Numbered from the stretch's first letter, positions 15,233-24,454 are shown. The stretch is DNA of 33,357 nucleotides from an uncultured Eubacteriales bacterium (GCA_934725345.1 CAKVBG010000003.1:1-33357); one strand, 5' to 3'. A program made the numbers and translations. Notes: generated by a model not told the origin, from the sequence alone.

Positions 15233-16879
15233 TTGAGTTCATTAATGATTTATGCTGTTCAATTAATATTGCCTTTTTTGGGGCTATGCATAGTGTGTTG
15301 TTGTTTTGGTTCTTTGTTTGGAAATATAAGTCCTAAAAGAACCTTGATAACACTTTACGATAAAACACATAATTGTTATCACGATATAACATATTGGGAG
15401 AATTCCATTGGAAGGGACAAGCACTCAGATGTGGTTCTAGATAACCCTATGGTTTCACGCAGGCATTCTGTACTTTTTCGTCGGGAAAGAGGTTGGTTTA
15501 TTGCAGATACGAATTCAAAGTCGGGGACTCGAGTAAATGGTAGAATAATTGAAAATGAAAAGAAGGTTTATATAAATGACGTATTAACTATTGGAGAAAC
15601 AGACTTTGTAGTTTGTAGGGCAAAATTTTCCAGAGAGAAGAGAAATAAACTAAAAGCTAGATTCTTCAGCGGTACATATTCTTCTTTTTTTGTTATGGTA
15701 CTTATAACTATTTTCAATTTTTTATCATTTGGACTAATAAGTTTTGCGGGAGAAACTTTCGATTTAGTTCCAATGATGATTTTTTCATTGGTGATGGGAA
15801 TTTCTTGGATTCAATATTTTATTTCTAAGTATGGTTTCGGAAGGGTTAATTTTGAACTTGAATCGTTGGCGATTTTTTTGAGTTCTATAGGAGTGGCGGT
15901 GTGCAGTTCGGTGGATGTTTCTTTTGCGTACACTCAAACTATTGCTTTAGGGCTTGGAATGATATTTTTTGATTTCATAGTGTATTTTATAAAAAACCCG
16001 GATTTTGCTATGAAATGTAGGCCTTACGTTGCAGGCTTAGCGTTAATTTTATTAGTGATTAATTTGGCCTTTGGAAGCGTGAAAAATGGTTCACAAAACT
16101 GGATTATGATAGGTAATATTTCAGTTCAGCCGTCTGAAATTATAAAAGTGGCTTTTGTTTATTTTGGAGCATCGACCTTAAGGAGTCTACAGACAGCTAA
16201 AAATTTAACCGGATTCATTATTTTTTCTTGCTTATGTATGGCTGGGCTTTTTGTGATGAGCGATTTTGGTGCAGCGTGTATATTTTTCGTAGCGTTTCTA
16301 ATTATAGGGTTTATGAGGTCTGGGAGCATAAGAAATTTAGTCATAACTCTAGTGATGGCGATAATGGGAGTTTTGTTCATATTAAAATTCAAGCCCTACA
16401 TTTTAGAAAGATTTTCGGCATGGAGGCACGTATGGCAACACAGCGCCGATATAGGTTATCAGCAAACCAGAGTTCTTTGTTATTCATCGAGCGGAGGACT
16501 ACTGGGAATGGGTATTGGCAAAGGTTGTTTAAAATATATATTTGCGGCTTCAAGTGATTTAGTTTTTGGAATGATTTGTGAAGAGTGGGGAATTATTTTA
16601 GGATTCATGGTAGTGATATCCATTGCACTTATTGCACTTTATGCAGGCATTGTGAGTTTGAGAAGCAGATCGGCATTCTATGCAATATCAGCCTGTGGAG
16701 CGGCGGGCATAATAGTTTTTCAAATGATGATGCACGTTTTTGGTAGCGTAGATATTTTGCCTTTAACTGGTGTAACTTTACCGCTTGTTAGTATGGGAGG
16801 GTCGAGTATCGTTGCAACTTGGGGGCTATTAGCATTTATAAAATCTGCGGATGATCGAACATATGGAATCAAGAAGTAA
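15233..16879 (+). CDS. FHA domain fused to SEDS glycosyltransferase (FtsW/RodA)
   Basis: A 548-residue membrane protein. After one N-terminal membrane segment (about 5-27) comes an FHA phosphothreonine-binding domain (about 55-125) with GRDKHSDVVLDNPMVSRRH (Gly60-Arg61, Ser75xxHis78) and NG at 102-103. Ten or so membrane segments of the SEDS family follow, with NGSQNWI, the block QPSEIIKVAFVY, SDFGAACIF, the long outside loop with ERFSAWRHVWQHSADIGYQQ and PLVSMGGSS. SEDS proteins polymerise glycan strands from lipid II. FHA fusion suggests control by a Ser/Thr kinase. The start is unclear: TTG 15233 is 19 bases from GGGGAGGG, while an in-frame ATT at 15221 is 7 bases away. The partner PBP is next. 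Confidence 0.93.
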   Translation: MSSLMIYAVQLILPFLGLCIVCCCFGSLFGNISPKRTLITLYDKTHNCYHDITYWENSIGRDKHSDVVLDNPMVSRRHSVLFRRERGWFIADTNSKSGTRVNGRIIENEKKVYINDVLTIGETDFVVCRAKFSREKRNKLKARFFSGTYSSFFVMVLITIFNFLSFGLISFAGETFDLVPMMIFSLVMGISWIQYFISKYGFGRVNFELESLAIFLSSIGVAVCSSVDVSFAYTQTIALGLGMIFFDFIVYFIKNPDFAMKCRPYVAGLALILLVINLAFGSVKNGSQNWIMIGNISVQPSEIIKVAFVYFGASTLRSLQTAKNLTGFIIFSCLCMAGLFVMSDFGAACIFFVAFLIIGFMRSGSIRNLVITLVMAIMGVLFILKFKPYILERFSAWRHVWQHSADIGYQQTRVLCYSSSGGLLGMGIGKGCLKYIFAASSDLVFGMICEEWGIILGFMVVISIALIALYAGIVSLRSRSAFYAISACGAAGIIVFQMMMHVFGSVDILPLTGVTLPLVSMGGSSIVATWGLLAFIKSADDRTYGIKK

Positions 16880-16904
16880 TCTAAAAAGGACAGAGGAATA
16901 AACT

Positions 16905-18281
16905 ATGAAAAATATGAAAATTAGATCAGCTATACTTTATATGACCATTTTAGCTTTTTTTCTAGGTATGGGTGCTTTTGTATATGAGCTTATTAACAAA
17001 AGTGAAAAATGGGTTTTTTCCTCGGTCAATCGCCACCTTTCTCAAGGGACTTCCTCTCAAGGTAAAATATTGGATAGAAACGGTTTAGTTTTAGCGTCAA
17101 CATCTGGGGGAAAAAGAATTTATAATGAAAATGTCGATATCAGAAAAGGTGTTTTGCATGCTGTTGGAGATGGTTCTATTTTGATCCCCGGCTCGGTGCA
17201 GAAAGAATATGCTTCTGAGCTTTTCGGATATAATCCAATAACAGGCTTAGGAGCACCGGAGTTAATAAAAATGAGCAAAAATATAACACTTAACCTCGAT
17301 GCTGAAATTTGCGGAAAGGTGAGTAAAAATTTTAAAGATAGAAAAGGCACCGCAGTTGCATATAATTACTTAACCGGAGAAGTTTTATGTATGGTAAGTT
17401 TGCCTACTTATGATGTGGAAAACAGGCCTAACTTCAAATCAGATGATTCAGAAAAATACGACGGAGTATACTTAAACAGGGCAATATATGGCTCGTATAC
17501 TCCGGGCTCGGTATTTAAAATTTTTACTGCAGCTGCTGCACTTGAACTAATGGAAAAAGCGGAGTCCAGAAATTTTATTTGTGATAAAGTCAAAGTATTA
17601 GACGGCGGAAAAGTAACTTGTATGAAAAAGCATGGTAAAATTAACTTGAAAGATGGTATCTGCAAATCTTGTGATATAGTTTTCTCAGACATTGCTTTAG
17701 AACTTGGCAAGGAAAAAATGACTCAAAAGATGAAGGAATATGGGTTTAATCAACAACTGTATTTTGAAAAATCACCACTTGCTAAAAGTGTGTACTCAGT
17801 GGAAAATGCCTCGGAGTGCGATTTAGGATGGTCAGGTGTGGGGCAGTATACGAACACGCTAAATCCTATGCATATGCTTCAAGTTATGGGATGCATTGCA
17901 AATGATGGTGTTGGCGTAAAACCACGTATCGTAAAATCCATGGGTTTTGACGGAGAAAAAGATGTTCAATGCACTAGTGTAGAAACTCAGCAGTTTATGA
18001 ACCCTACTATTTCACAGAAGCTTAAAGAAATGATGAGATACACGGTTAAAAATCAATATGGAGACAAAATGTTTAGCCCGGCAGTTATGTGTGCAAAAAC
18101 GGGAACGGCGGAAGTAGGCGAGGGGAAATTACCTCATGGCTGGATAGTGGGCTTTTCATATGATAAATCATTTCCTATCGCATTTGTAGTGGTGGTTGAA
18201 AATGGGGATTTTGGAATAAAATCCGCGGGGCCAATTGCTTCATCTATGATAAAACAAATTTATTCGCGCTTTAAAACATAG
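16905..18281 (+). CDS. class B penicillin-binding protein (PbpA/FtsI-like transpeptidase)
   Basis: A 458-residue protein that cross-links peptidoglycan outside the cell. It has one N-terminal membrane segment (about 9-29), a short dimerisation region with GKILDRNGLVLAS, and the transpeptidase domain with SVFK (nucleophile Ser202), SCD (255-257, in place of the common SxN) and KTGTAE (398-403). SxD occurs in some monofunctional PBPs, so activity is likely. The short pedestal resembles actinobacterial PbpA, which is also encoded beside an FHA-linked RodA. It probably forms the polymerase-transpeptidase pair with the SEDS protein. GAGGAA precedes the ATG, and the gene ends the operon; no clear terminator follows. 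Confidence 0.93.
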   Translation: MKNMKIRSAILYMTILAFFLGMGAFVYELINKSEKWVFSSVNRHLSQGTSSQGKILDRNGLVLASTSGGKRIYNENVDIRKGVLHAVGDGSILIPGSVQKEYASELFGYNPITGLGAPELIKMSKNITLNLDAEICGKVSKNFKDRKGTAVAYNYLTGEVLCMVSLPTYDVENRPNFKSDDSEKYDGVYLNRAIYGSYTPGSVFKIFTAAAALELMEKAESRNFICDKVKVLDGGKVTCMKKHGKINLKDGICKSCDIVFSDIALELGKEKMTQKMKEYGFNQQLYFEKSPLAKSVYSVENASECDLGWSGVGQYTNTLNPMHMLQVMGCIANDGVGVKPRIVKSMGFDGEKDVQCTSVETQQFMNPTISQKLKEMMRYTVKNQYGDKMFSPAVMCAKTGTAEVGEGKLPHGWIVGFSYDKSFPIAFVVVVENGDFGIKSAGPIASSMIKQIYSRFKT

Positions 18282-18308
18282 TAACTTTTATGATTTTGTA
18301 AATTTTTA

Positions 18309-18337
18309 TTGACTATTTCTAACAATAGATATAATAT
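18309..18337 (+). promoter_or_regulatory. sigma-A promoter for the ABC exporter genes
   Basis: TTGACT (18309-18314) with TAATAT at 18332-18337 after 17 bases, or the better TATAAT at 18330-18335 after 15. It lies about 70 bases ahead of the ATG at 18409. Confidence 0.65.
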
Positions 18338-18408
18338 TAAACTTAACTATCAGAGTTTGTAATCTGAGATGTGAACAACAAAAGAAATATTTTTTTGGGA
18401 GGAACTTT

Positions 18409-19323
18409 ATGGGAGAATACGTGCTTGAAACAAATAATCTAACTAAAATTTATTCTCGAAACAAAGCCGTGAATAATCTCAGCTTGAAAATCCGCAAGGG
18501 TGATATCTATGGCTTCATAGGTAAAAACGGCGCGGGCAAAACAACAGCCATTAAGTTGATTGTTGGACTTGCAAGACCTAATGAAGGTGACATTAAGCTT
18601 TTCGGTGAAAGTGATGTGGCAGCGGGAAGGAAGAAAATAGGCGTTGTGATTGAAAATCCAGCTTATTATCCTTTCATGAGTGCAAAACAAAACCTTGAAG
18701 TTCAAAGGATAATGAAGGGTGTTAGTGACCCTAAAGTTACCGAAGAAATTTTAAATATTGTTGGACTCAAAGACGTTGGAAACAAAAAAGTTAAGAATTT
18801 TTCTTTAGGTATGAAACAAAGGCTTGGTATTGGATTAGCTTTAGTTGGGGATCCTGAATTCTTATTACTTGACGAACCTATCAACGGACTTGATCCCACG
18901 GGAATAAAGGAAGTTCGTGATTTAATTCTTAAGCTTAATAAAGAGGCTGGAATTACTGTTTTGATAAGTAGTCATATTTTAGGAGAGCTTTCTAAAATGT
19001 GTAATTCTTACGGAGTAATCAATAATGGCGAGCTGGTGGCTCAAGTTACTCGTGAGGAATTAGAAGAGACTGTTAAGCCTTCTATAGAGCTCGTGGTTAA
19101 TAATCCGGAAAAAGCGGTAAGTGTGTTTAAGGAAGAGCTCGGAATTGAGACGATTGAAGTTAGTGGAAATGAGCTTTATGTTTATGGCGCTAATGACAGA
19201 TTTGCGGATATCACGGCGTGTTTGGAGAGAAACGATATTATACTGCAATCGATTTCTAAACAGCATGTAGACTATGAAGATTACTTCATCAACTTAATGG
19301 AAGGAGAGAAGGTAAATGGTTAA
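18409..19323 (+). CDS. ABC transporter ATP-binding protein, BcrA-like
   Basis: A 304-residue cytoplasmic ATPase. The Walker A loop is GKNGAGKTT (residues 38-46), the signature is NFSLGMKQRL, Walker B is FLLLDEPINGLDP, and the switch His is in SSHILGEL. A C-terminal extension of about 80 residues follows, as in the BcrA/CcmA-type ATPases that pair with ABC-2 permeases. These export lantibiotics, bacitracin-like peptides or lipids, or act in immunity to them; the substrate here is unknown. GGGAGGAA lies just upstream of the ATG. The stop overlaps the permease gene by 8 bases, so the two form one unit. Confidence 0.93.
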   Translation: MGEYVLETNNLTKIYSRNKAVNNLSLKIRKGDIYGFIGKNGAGKTTAIKLIVGLARPNEGDIKLFGESDVAAGRKKIGVVIENPAYYPFMSAKQNLEVQRIMKGVSDPKVTEEILNIVGLKDVGNKKVKNFSLGMKQRLGIGLALVGDPEFLLLDEPINGLDPTGIKEVRDLILKLNKEAGITVLISSHILGELSKMCNSYGVINNGELVAQVTREELEETVKPSIELVVNNPEKAVSVFKEELGIETIEVSGNELYVYGANDRFADITACLERNDIILQSISKQHVDYEDYFINLMEGEKVNG

Positions 19324-20095
19324 TTTAATCAAGGCAAATTTTTATAAACTTTTTCGAATGAAATCGTTTTACATTTGTGGAGCTTTAGCAATTATCAATG
19401 CTATTCTTAATATTTTGCTTTTGAACGCACAGTTTGCTAGCTTTGGAGATATATCCCCAGCTGTTTTTGGATATAATGGTTTAAGAGCAGGACTTTATAG
19501 TTTAACTTCGGGAGTGCTGTTTTGTACCATATTCATTTCATTATTCATTCCCCAGGACTTTTCTTTTGGAACAATCAAAAACATAATTGCAAGTGGGATA
19601 GATAGAATCAGTATTTATTTTTCCCAGTGGATAATGGGATTATTCGTTACACTTCTATATACTCTTATTCCTGCAATATCAGCATTTATTTTGGGGAATT
19701 GTTTGTGGGGTTACGGTGAAGTTTCGCGGTCCGACTATTTAGATGCTTTGCGGACGTCATCACTTGTTATTTTAGCGGTGTTTGCTGTACAGACTGTGTT
19801 TATGATGGTTGGGTTTTTAGTAAGGCGCAGCGGAGCAACGATTGCCATTAGCTGGATAGCTGCAATAGGCATTGAAAGTTTTATTATCCCCATGGCAGAC
19901 CATCTAGTTTTGAAGTATCTTAAGGTTCAGAACTTTTCGTTTATGAAATATTATGCGCAATCATATATAAATCAATTTTTGTCATTGAACCTGGCTAAGG
20001 AAACTTTGATAACAGGCATTATCGTGTGTGTATCAACGATTTTAATTTCTTCAGCAATAGGAATAGTTAGTTTTATTAGAAGAGATGTTAAATAA
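19316..20095 (+). CDS. ABC-2 type permease
   Basis: A 259-residue membrane protein with about six hydrophobic segments: one near 18-38, then pairs through 60-80, 100-130, 150-170, 175-195 and 235-255. It starts with a short cytoplasmic helix (LIKANFYKLFRMKSFY), typical of BcrB-like ABC-2 permeases, and has PQDFSFGTIKNIIASGI, the conserved coupling-helix region of this family. It forms the channel for the ATPase encoded just upstream (8-base overlap; ribosome binding site GGAGAG inside the ATPase gene). No neighbouring regulator or two-component system indicates a substrate. A terminator follows directly. Confidence 0.9.
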   Translation: MVNLIKANFYKLFRMKSFYICGALAIINAILNILLLNAQFASFGDISPAVFGYNGLRAGLYSLTSGVLFCTIFISLFIPQDFSFGTIKNIIASGIDRISIYFSQWIMGLFVTLLYTLIPAISAFILGNCLWGYGEVSRSDYLDALRTSSLVILAVFAVQTVFMMVGFLVRRSGATIAISWIAAIGIESFIIPMADHLVLKYLKVQNFSFMKYYAQSYINQFLSLNLAKETLITGIIVCVSTILISSAIGIVSFIRRDVK

Positions 20096-20113
20096 TAATA
20101 ATATAGGATATTG

Positions 20114-20144
20114 AATTCCCGTTTTAAAGAGCGGGGATTTTTTT
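20114..20144 (+). terminator. rho-independent terminator after the ABC exporter
   Basis: The stem AATTCCCG (20114-20121) pairs with CGGGGATT (20132-20139), with one U-G pair and a 10-base loop, and a T run continues to 20144. Confidence 0.85.
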
Positions 20145-20220
20145 ATGTAAAACATACAGTACTAAATGCGTACTAATTAATAATCTCTATATTTTTAAAT
20201 TATCCAAACATATTATTACA

Positions 20221-20229
20221 TGGTATAAT
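20221..20229 (+). promoter_or_regulatory. extended -10 promoter for glutamine synthetase
   Basis: TGG followed by TATAAT (20224-20229), with only a weak -35. Upstream, AGTAC (20158-20162) and GTACT (20170-20174) form a small inverted repeat, and GTACTAA occurs twice, which might be an operator. Confidence 0.55.
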
Positions 20230-20263
20230 TTATTTGATATTTTTCAGAAAGTTGGAATGTTAA

Positions 20264-22354
20264 ATGAATAACCCCTCTGAATTCTTTGGCAGTATGGTTT
20301 TTAGTGAAAAAGTAATGAGAGAAAAGTTGCCTCCAAAAGTTTATGAAAATTTACGCAAATCCATTGATGAAGACTCCCCTGTAGATGCCATAACAGGTGA
20401 AATAGTTGCCCAAGCGATGAAAGAGTGGGCAATTGAAAAGGGAGCTACTCATTTTACCCATTGGTTCCAGCCCCTAACTGAAGTTACTGCAGAAAAGCAT
20501 AACAGTTTTTTAGAACTGGCGGCCGATGGCGACGTAGAAATGAATTTTTCAGTTAAAGAACTAATCAAAGGTGAATCTGATGCTTCAAGTTTTCCTTCTG
20601 GGGGATTAAGAGCCACTTTTGAAGCTCGTGGATATACTTCGTGGGATCCAACATCTTTTGCATTTGTTAAAAACCAATCTCTATATATTCCAAGTTTCTT
20701 TTGTTCTTATGGTGGTGAAGTTTTAGATGAAAAAACTCCACTTTTAAAATCTATTTATGCGGTTAGCAAGCAGTCCGTGAGGATACTCAAACTTTTGGGA
20801 GATCAGAAGGTAAATAAAGTAATACCATCCGTTGGAGCAGAGCAGGAATATTTTATCGTTGATAAAAACATATACAACAAGCGGAAAGATTTAGTATTTT
20901 GTGGCCGAACGCTTTTCGGAGCTCCGCCAGTAAAAGCTCAAGACCTTTCTGACCACTATTTTGGTGCTCTTAAACCTAGGATTATGAGCTTTATGCAAGA
21001 GGTTGATGAAGAACTCTGGAAATTAGGTGTACCTTCAAAAACTAAGCATAACGAGGTTGCTCCTGCGCAGCATGAAGTAGCCCAAATATACTCTCCCTCT
21101 AATTTAGCATCTGACCAAAATCATATTATCATGGAAACTCTGAAGGTGGTTGCAAATCGTCATAATTTGGTATGCTTATTGCACGAAAAGCCATTTAAAG
21201 GTATAAATGGCAGCGGAAAACATAATAACTGGTCTTTAATAACTAATACCGGCGTAAATTTATTAGAACCCGGTAATTCTCCTAAAGATAATGTACAGTT
21301 TTTAGTATTCTTGTGTGCAGTAATTAAAGCAGTAGATGAGTATGCTGATCTTTTAAGAATAGCCGTTTCGTCATACAGCAACGATAAAAGACTCGGGGGT
21401 CAGGAAGCTCCTCCATCGATAATCTCAATTTATTTAGGCGACGAGCTTATGGAAATATTGGAGTCTATCGAACGCGGAGAAATATATACTCGCCATGCAA
21501 GAAACAATTTCAAGGTAGGACTAAATGTATTGCTTTCTTTCCCGTGCGATACTTCAGATAGAAACCGCACTTCGCCGTTTGCATTTACAGGTAATAAATT
21601 CGAATTTAGAATGGTTGGGTCTAGTCAATCGATATCTTCCCCTAATATGATAATGAATACTATTGTAGCTCAAGCTTTAAAAGAATTTGCAGATGAATTA
21701 GAAAGTTATTCTGTTCCTTCAGAGCATTTGAATGAACTATTAGTTAAAACAATAAAAAAACACAAACGAATAATTTTCAGCGGAAACAGTTATTCACCTC
21801 AGTGGGAAGAGGAAGCAGGGAAGCGTGGTCTTAACAATTTCAGAAATTCGGTTGAAGCGCTTGAACATTCCTTAGATGAGAAAAATGTACAGCTTTTCGA
21901 AACACATGGAGTGCTCTCAGAAAGAGAACTCACTTCAAGATACGAAATTCATTTAGAAAACTACTGCAAAACCGTTAATATTGAGTCCAAGACTTTACTA
22001 AGAATGGTAAAGTGCGAGATTTTGCCGGCCGTTTCAGATTACACCAAAGAACTGAGTGATACTATTATTGTTAAATCAAGCCTTGATAAAGGTATATCTA
22101 CAGAGTATGAAACTAATGTTCTACGAAAACTTTCCGAACTTTCTGCAGAACTTTATGAAAAAACTGAGCTTTTAGAAACATGCGTGATGGAACTCAAGAA
22201 TGTTAAAGCGGTGATTGACCGAGCTAGGAAGTGTAGTAGTAAAATTTTAGAAGTCATGGAAGATGTCCGCTCAAGCGTGGATAAAATAGAGGAGCTTATG
22301 CCCAGTAAGTATTGGCCCTATCCGACGTATGAAGATATAATTTACAGCGTATAA
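20264..22354 (+). CDS. glnN: glutamine synthetase type III
   Basis: A 696-residue cytoplasmic enzyme making glutamine from glutamate, ammonia and ATP. The length (about 700 versus about 450 for type I) and the N-terminal domain with FTHWFQPLTEVTAEKH identify type III (GlnN). Typical blocks are SSFPSGGLRATFEARGYTSWD, PSVGAEQEYFIVD (metal-ligand Glu residues), TKHNEVAPAQHEVAQIY, NGSGKHNNWS (ammonia/ATP region) and NRTSPFAFTGNKFEFRMVGSS (substrate Arg and metal Glu). A long helical C-terminal part follows (about 560-696). It is monocistronic. No GlnR or P-II gene is nearby. The chosen ATG has only a weak GAAAG upstream. Confidence 0.97.
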   Translation: MNNPSEFFGSMVFSEKVMREKLPPKVYENLRKSIDEDSPVDAITGEIVAQAMKEWAIEKGATHFTHWFQPLTEVTAEKHNSFLELAADGDVEMNFSVKELIKGESDASSFPSGGLRATFEARGYTSWDPTSFAFVKNQSLYIPSFFCSYGGEVLDEKTPLLKSIYAVSKQSVRILKLLGDQKVNKVIPSVGAEQEYFIVDKNIYNKRKDLVFCGRTLFGAPPVKAQDLSDHYFGALKPRIMSFMQEVDEELWKLGVPSKTKHNEVAPAQHEVAQIYSPSNLASDQNHIIMETLKVVANRHNLVCLLHEKPFKGINGSGKHNNWSLITNTGVNLLEPGNSPKDNVQFLVFLCAVIKAVDEYADLLRIAVSSYSNDKRLGGQEAPPSIISIYLGDELMEILESIERGEIYTRHARNNFKVGLNVLLSFPCDTSDRNRTSPFAFTGNKFEFRMVGSSQSISSPNMIMNTIVAQALKEFADELESYSVPSEHLNELLVKTIKKHKRIIFSGNSYSPQWEEEAGKRGLNNFRNSVEALEHSLDEKNVQLFETHGVLSERELTSRYEIHLENYCKTVNIESKTLLRMVKCEILPAVSDYTKELSDTIIVKSSLDKGISTEYETNVLRKLSELSAELYEKTELLETCVMELKNVKAVIDRARKCSSKILEVMEDVRSSVDKIEELMPSKYWPYPTYEDIIYSV

Positions 22355-22357
22355 CTC

Positions 22358-22387
22358 TTGACATCCTGTATGATAAGTGAATATAAT
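22358..22387 (+). promoter_or_regulatory. sigma-A promoter for greA-lysS
   Basis: TTGACA (22358-22363), 18 bases, TATAAT (22382-22387). It begins 4 bases after the glutamine synthetase stop and lies about 65 bases before the greA start. Confidence 0.8.
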
Positions 22388-22454
22388 TATCGAAAGAAAC
22401 TTCTTGTTAGAATCTGCAAGTGAACTTGATTAATAATTTGATGGAGTGATAAAT

Positions 22455-22928
22455 TTGAATAAAAAAGTTATCCTTACTGAAGAAGGTCTAAAAAAACTGG
22501 AAGCCGAGCTCGAAAATTTGAAATCGGTTAAAAGAAAAGAGATTGCAGAAAAGATAAAAGTAGCACTTTCTTTTGGAGACCTCTCGGAAAACAGCGAATA
22601 TGATGAGGCAAAAAATGAGCAAGCCATAATGGAAGCCAGAATAATTGAAATTGAAGCCATGCTCAAAAACGTTAAGATAATTGATGAGCAAGAACTTAGC
22701 ACGGAGATGGTTCATGTAGGGTCTAAGGTTAAAGTTAATGACATGCAGTACGATGAAATTATAGATTACAAAATCGTTGGGGCAAATGAGGCGAATCCTA
22801 GGGAAGGGAAAATCTCGGATGAGTCTCCTGTTGGTGCAACACTGCTAGGCCATAGAGTTGGGGAAATCGTGAGAGTTGAGACTCCTGGTGGTATCTGCAA
22901 TTACAAAATTGTTGAAATTTATAAATAG
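22455..22928 (+). CDS. greA: transcription elongation factor GreA
   Basis: A 157-residue factor that enters the RNA polymerase secondary channel and promotes cleavage of backtracked RNA. The N-terminal coiled coil has LTEEGLKKLEAELENLK and GDLSENSEYDEAKNEQA, with the acidic tip residues (Asp and Glu) that place the catalytic metal. The C-terminal FKBP-like domain has YKIVGANEANPREGKISDESPVGATLLGHRVGE. The start chosen is TTG at 22455, because GGAGTG lies 7-8 bases upstream. A GTG at 22446 is inside that ribosome binding site. It lies 32 bases before lysS, a common clostridial pairing. Confidence 0.96.
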   Translation: MNKKVILTEEGLKKLEAELENLKSVKRKEIAEKIKVALSFGDLSENSEYDEAKNEQAIMEARIIEIEAMLKNVKIIDEQELSTEMVHVGSKVKVNDMQYDEIIDYKIVGANEANPREGKISDESPVGATLLGHRVGEIVRVETPGGICNYKIVEIYK

Positions 22929-22960
22929 TTTTATGTAAACCAACAAAGGAGATGTGAAAC

Positions 22961-24454
22961 ATGAGCGATATTTTAAACCAAGAAATTTCAGAAAACGACA
23001 TAATGGAAATCAGACGGGAAAAATTTAGAAATTTGAAAAATCAGGGAAAAAATCCCTTTGAGATAACTTCTTTTGACTTTGATGTTTATGCTAAAAACGT
23101 AGTGGAGCGGTTTGAAGAATTTGAAAACAAAACTGTTAAAATTAGCGGTAGAATAATGAGCAAAAGAGATATGGGCAAAGCCTCCTTTATGGATGTTTCG
23201 GATTGCAGTGGTAAAATTCAAGTTTATCTGAAAATAAACGACATAGGCGAAGAAAAGTTTAAAGAAATAAATTCTTGTTGGGATATAGGAGACCTAGTTG
23301 GTGTTGAAGGGTTTGTGTTTAAAACTCGTAGAGGTGAAATTTCAATTCATGCCACCAAATTAACATTACTTGCGAAATCATTCTTACCTCTCCCTGAAAA
23401 ATTTCATGGACTTAAAGATACAGACACTAGATATCGTCAAAGGTATTTAGATTTGATTTCTTCTCCGGAAGTAAAAGAAACATTTATTAATAGAAGCAAA
23501 ATAATTAAAGCTATTAGAGATTATCTCGATAATCATAATTTTGTGGAAGTTGAAACTCCTGTATTGAATGTTATTCCTGGAGGCGCGGCGGCTCGACCGT
23601 TTGTTACTCATCACAATACCTTAGACATGGACCTCTATTTAAGAATTGCGCCTGAGCTTTATCTTAAACGCTTGATTGTCGGGGGTATGGATAGGGTTTA
23701 CGAGATAGGGAGATTGTTCCGCAACGAGGGGATGTCCACTAAGCATAACCCGGAGTTTACCACTATTGAACTTTATCAAGCTTACTGCGATTATCATACA
23801 ATGATGGATTTAGCCGAGGAACTAATTAGGAATTGTGCCAAGGCTATTGGAATTAATGGAAGTTTTGAGTATCAAGGCGACCAGATAGATGTTTTTAGCC
23901 CGTTTAAAAGAATAACTATGGTAGATGCTGTCAAAGAGCATACAGGTGAAGATTTTTCAGAATTTATGGGTAATACTGATAAAGCAGTTGAGGTGGCAAA
24001 GAAACTTGGAATTAAATTTGAAACTACTGATTCTTGGGGAGATATTTTAAATAAAGTGTTTGAAGAGAAGGTAGAAGAAAATTTAATTCAGCCTACTTTC
24101 ATCTACGACTATCCCATTGAAGTGTCTCCGCTCACGAAGAAAAAACCCGGTTCTGAGTATTTGGTTGAAAGATTTGAGTTGTTTATAACGAGACGTGAAC
24201 TCGCAAATGCTTATTCCGAATTAAATGATCCTATCGACCAAAGACAACGTTTTAAAAGGCAAGTAGAAATGAGAGAAGCCGGGGACCAAGAAGCTAACAT
24301 GATGGATGAGGATTTCATAACTGCTCTAGAACACGGTATGCCTCCCACAGGAGGTCTTGGAATGGGTATTGATAGGTTAGTGATGCTCCTAACAAATAGT
24401 CCTTCTATTCGTGACGTAATAATTTTCCCCACAATGAAGCCGATTAACGGATAA
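22961..24454 (+). CDS. lysS: lysyl-tRNA synthetase, class II
   Basis: A 497-residue enzyme that charges tRNA-Lys. The N-terminal OB-fold (about 55-150) binds the anticodon: VKISGRIMSKRDMGKASFMDVSD. The class II core carries motif 1 around FVEVETPVLNVIPGGAAARPF, motif 2 in RLFRNEGMSTKHNPEFTTIE and motif 3 in GGLGMGIDRLVMLL. HNTLDMDLYLRIAPELYLKRL is diagnostic for LysRS. The length is normal. AAAGGAG precedes the ATG. It is co-transcribed with greA and followed by a terminator. Confidence 0.98.
   Translation: MSDILNQEISENDIMEIRREKFRNLKNQGKNPFEITSFDFDVYAKNVVERFEEFENKTVKISGRIMSKRDMGKASFMDVSDCSGKIQVYLKINDIGEEKFKEINSCWDIGDLVGVEGFVFKTRRGEISIHATKLTLLAKSFLPLPEKFHGLKDTDTRYRQRYLDLISSPEVKETFINRSKIIKAIRDYLDNHNFVEVETPVLNVIPGGAAARPFVTHHNTLDMDLYLRIAPELYLKRLIVGGMDRVYEIGRLFRNEGMSTKHNPEFTTIELYQAYCDYHTMMDLAEELIRNCAKAIGINGSFEYQGDQIDVFSPFKRITMVDAVKEHTGEDFSEFMGNTDKAVEVAKKLGIKFETTDSWGDILNKVFEEKVEENLIQPTFIYDYPIEVSPLTKKKPGSEYLVERFELFITRRELANAYSELNDPIDQRQRFKRQVEMREAGDQEANMMDEDFITALEHGMPPTGGLGMGIDRLVMLLTNSPSIRDVIIFPTMKPING

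Noticed and set aside
16228..16557. Plus-strand frame of 109 codons inside the SEDS gene
   Set aside because: The SEDS frame has conserved motifs over the same bases; this frame has none.
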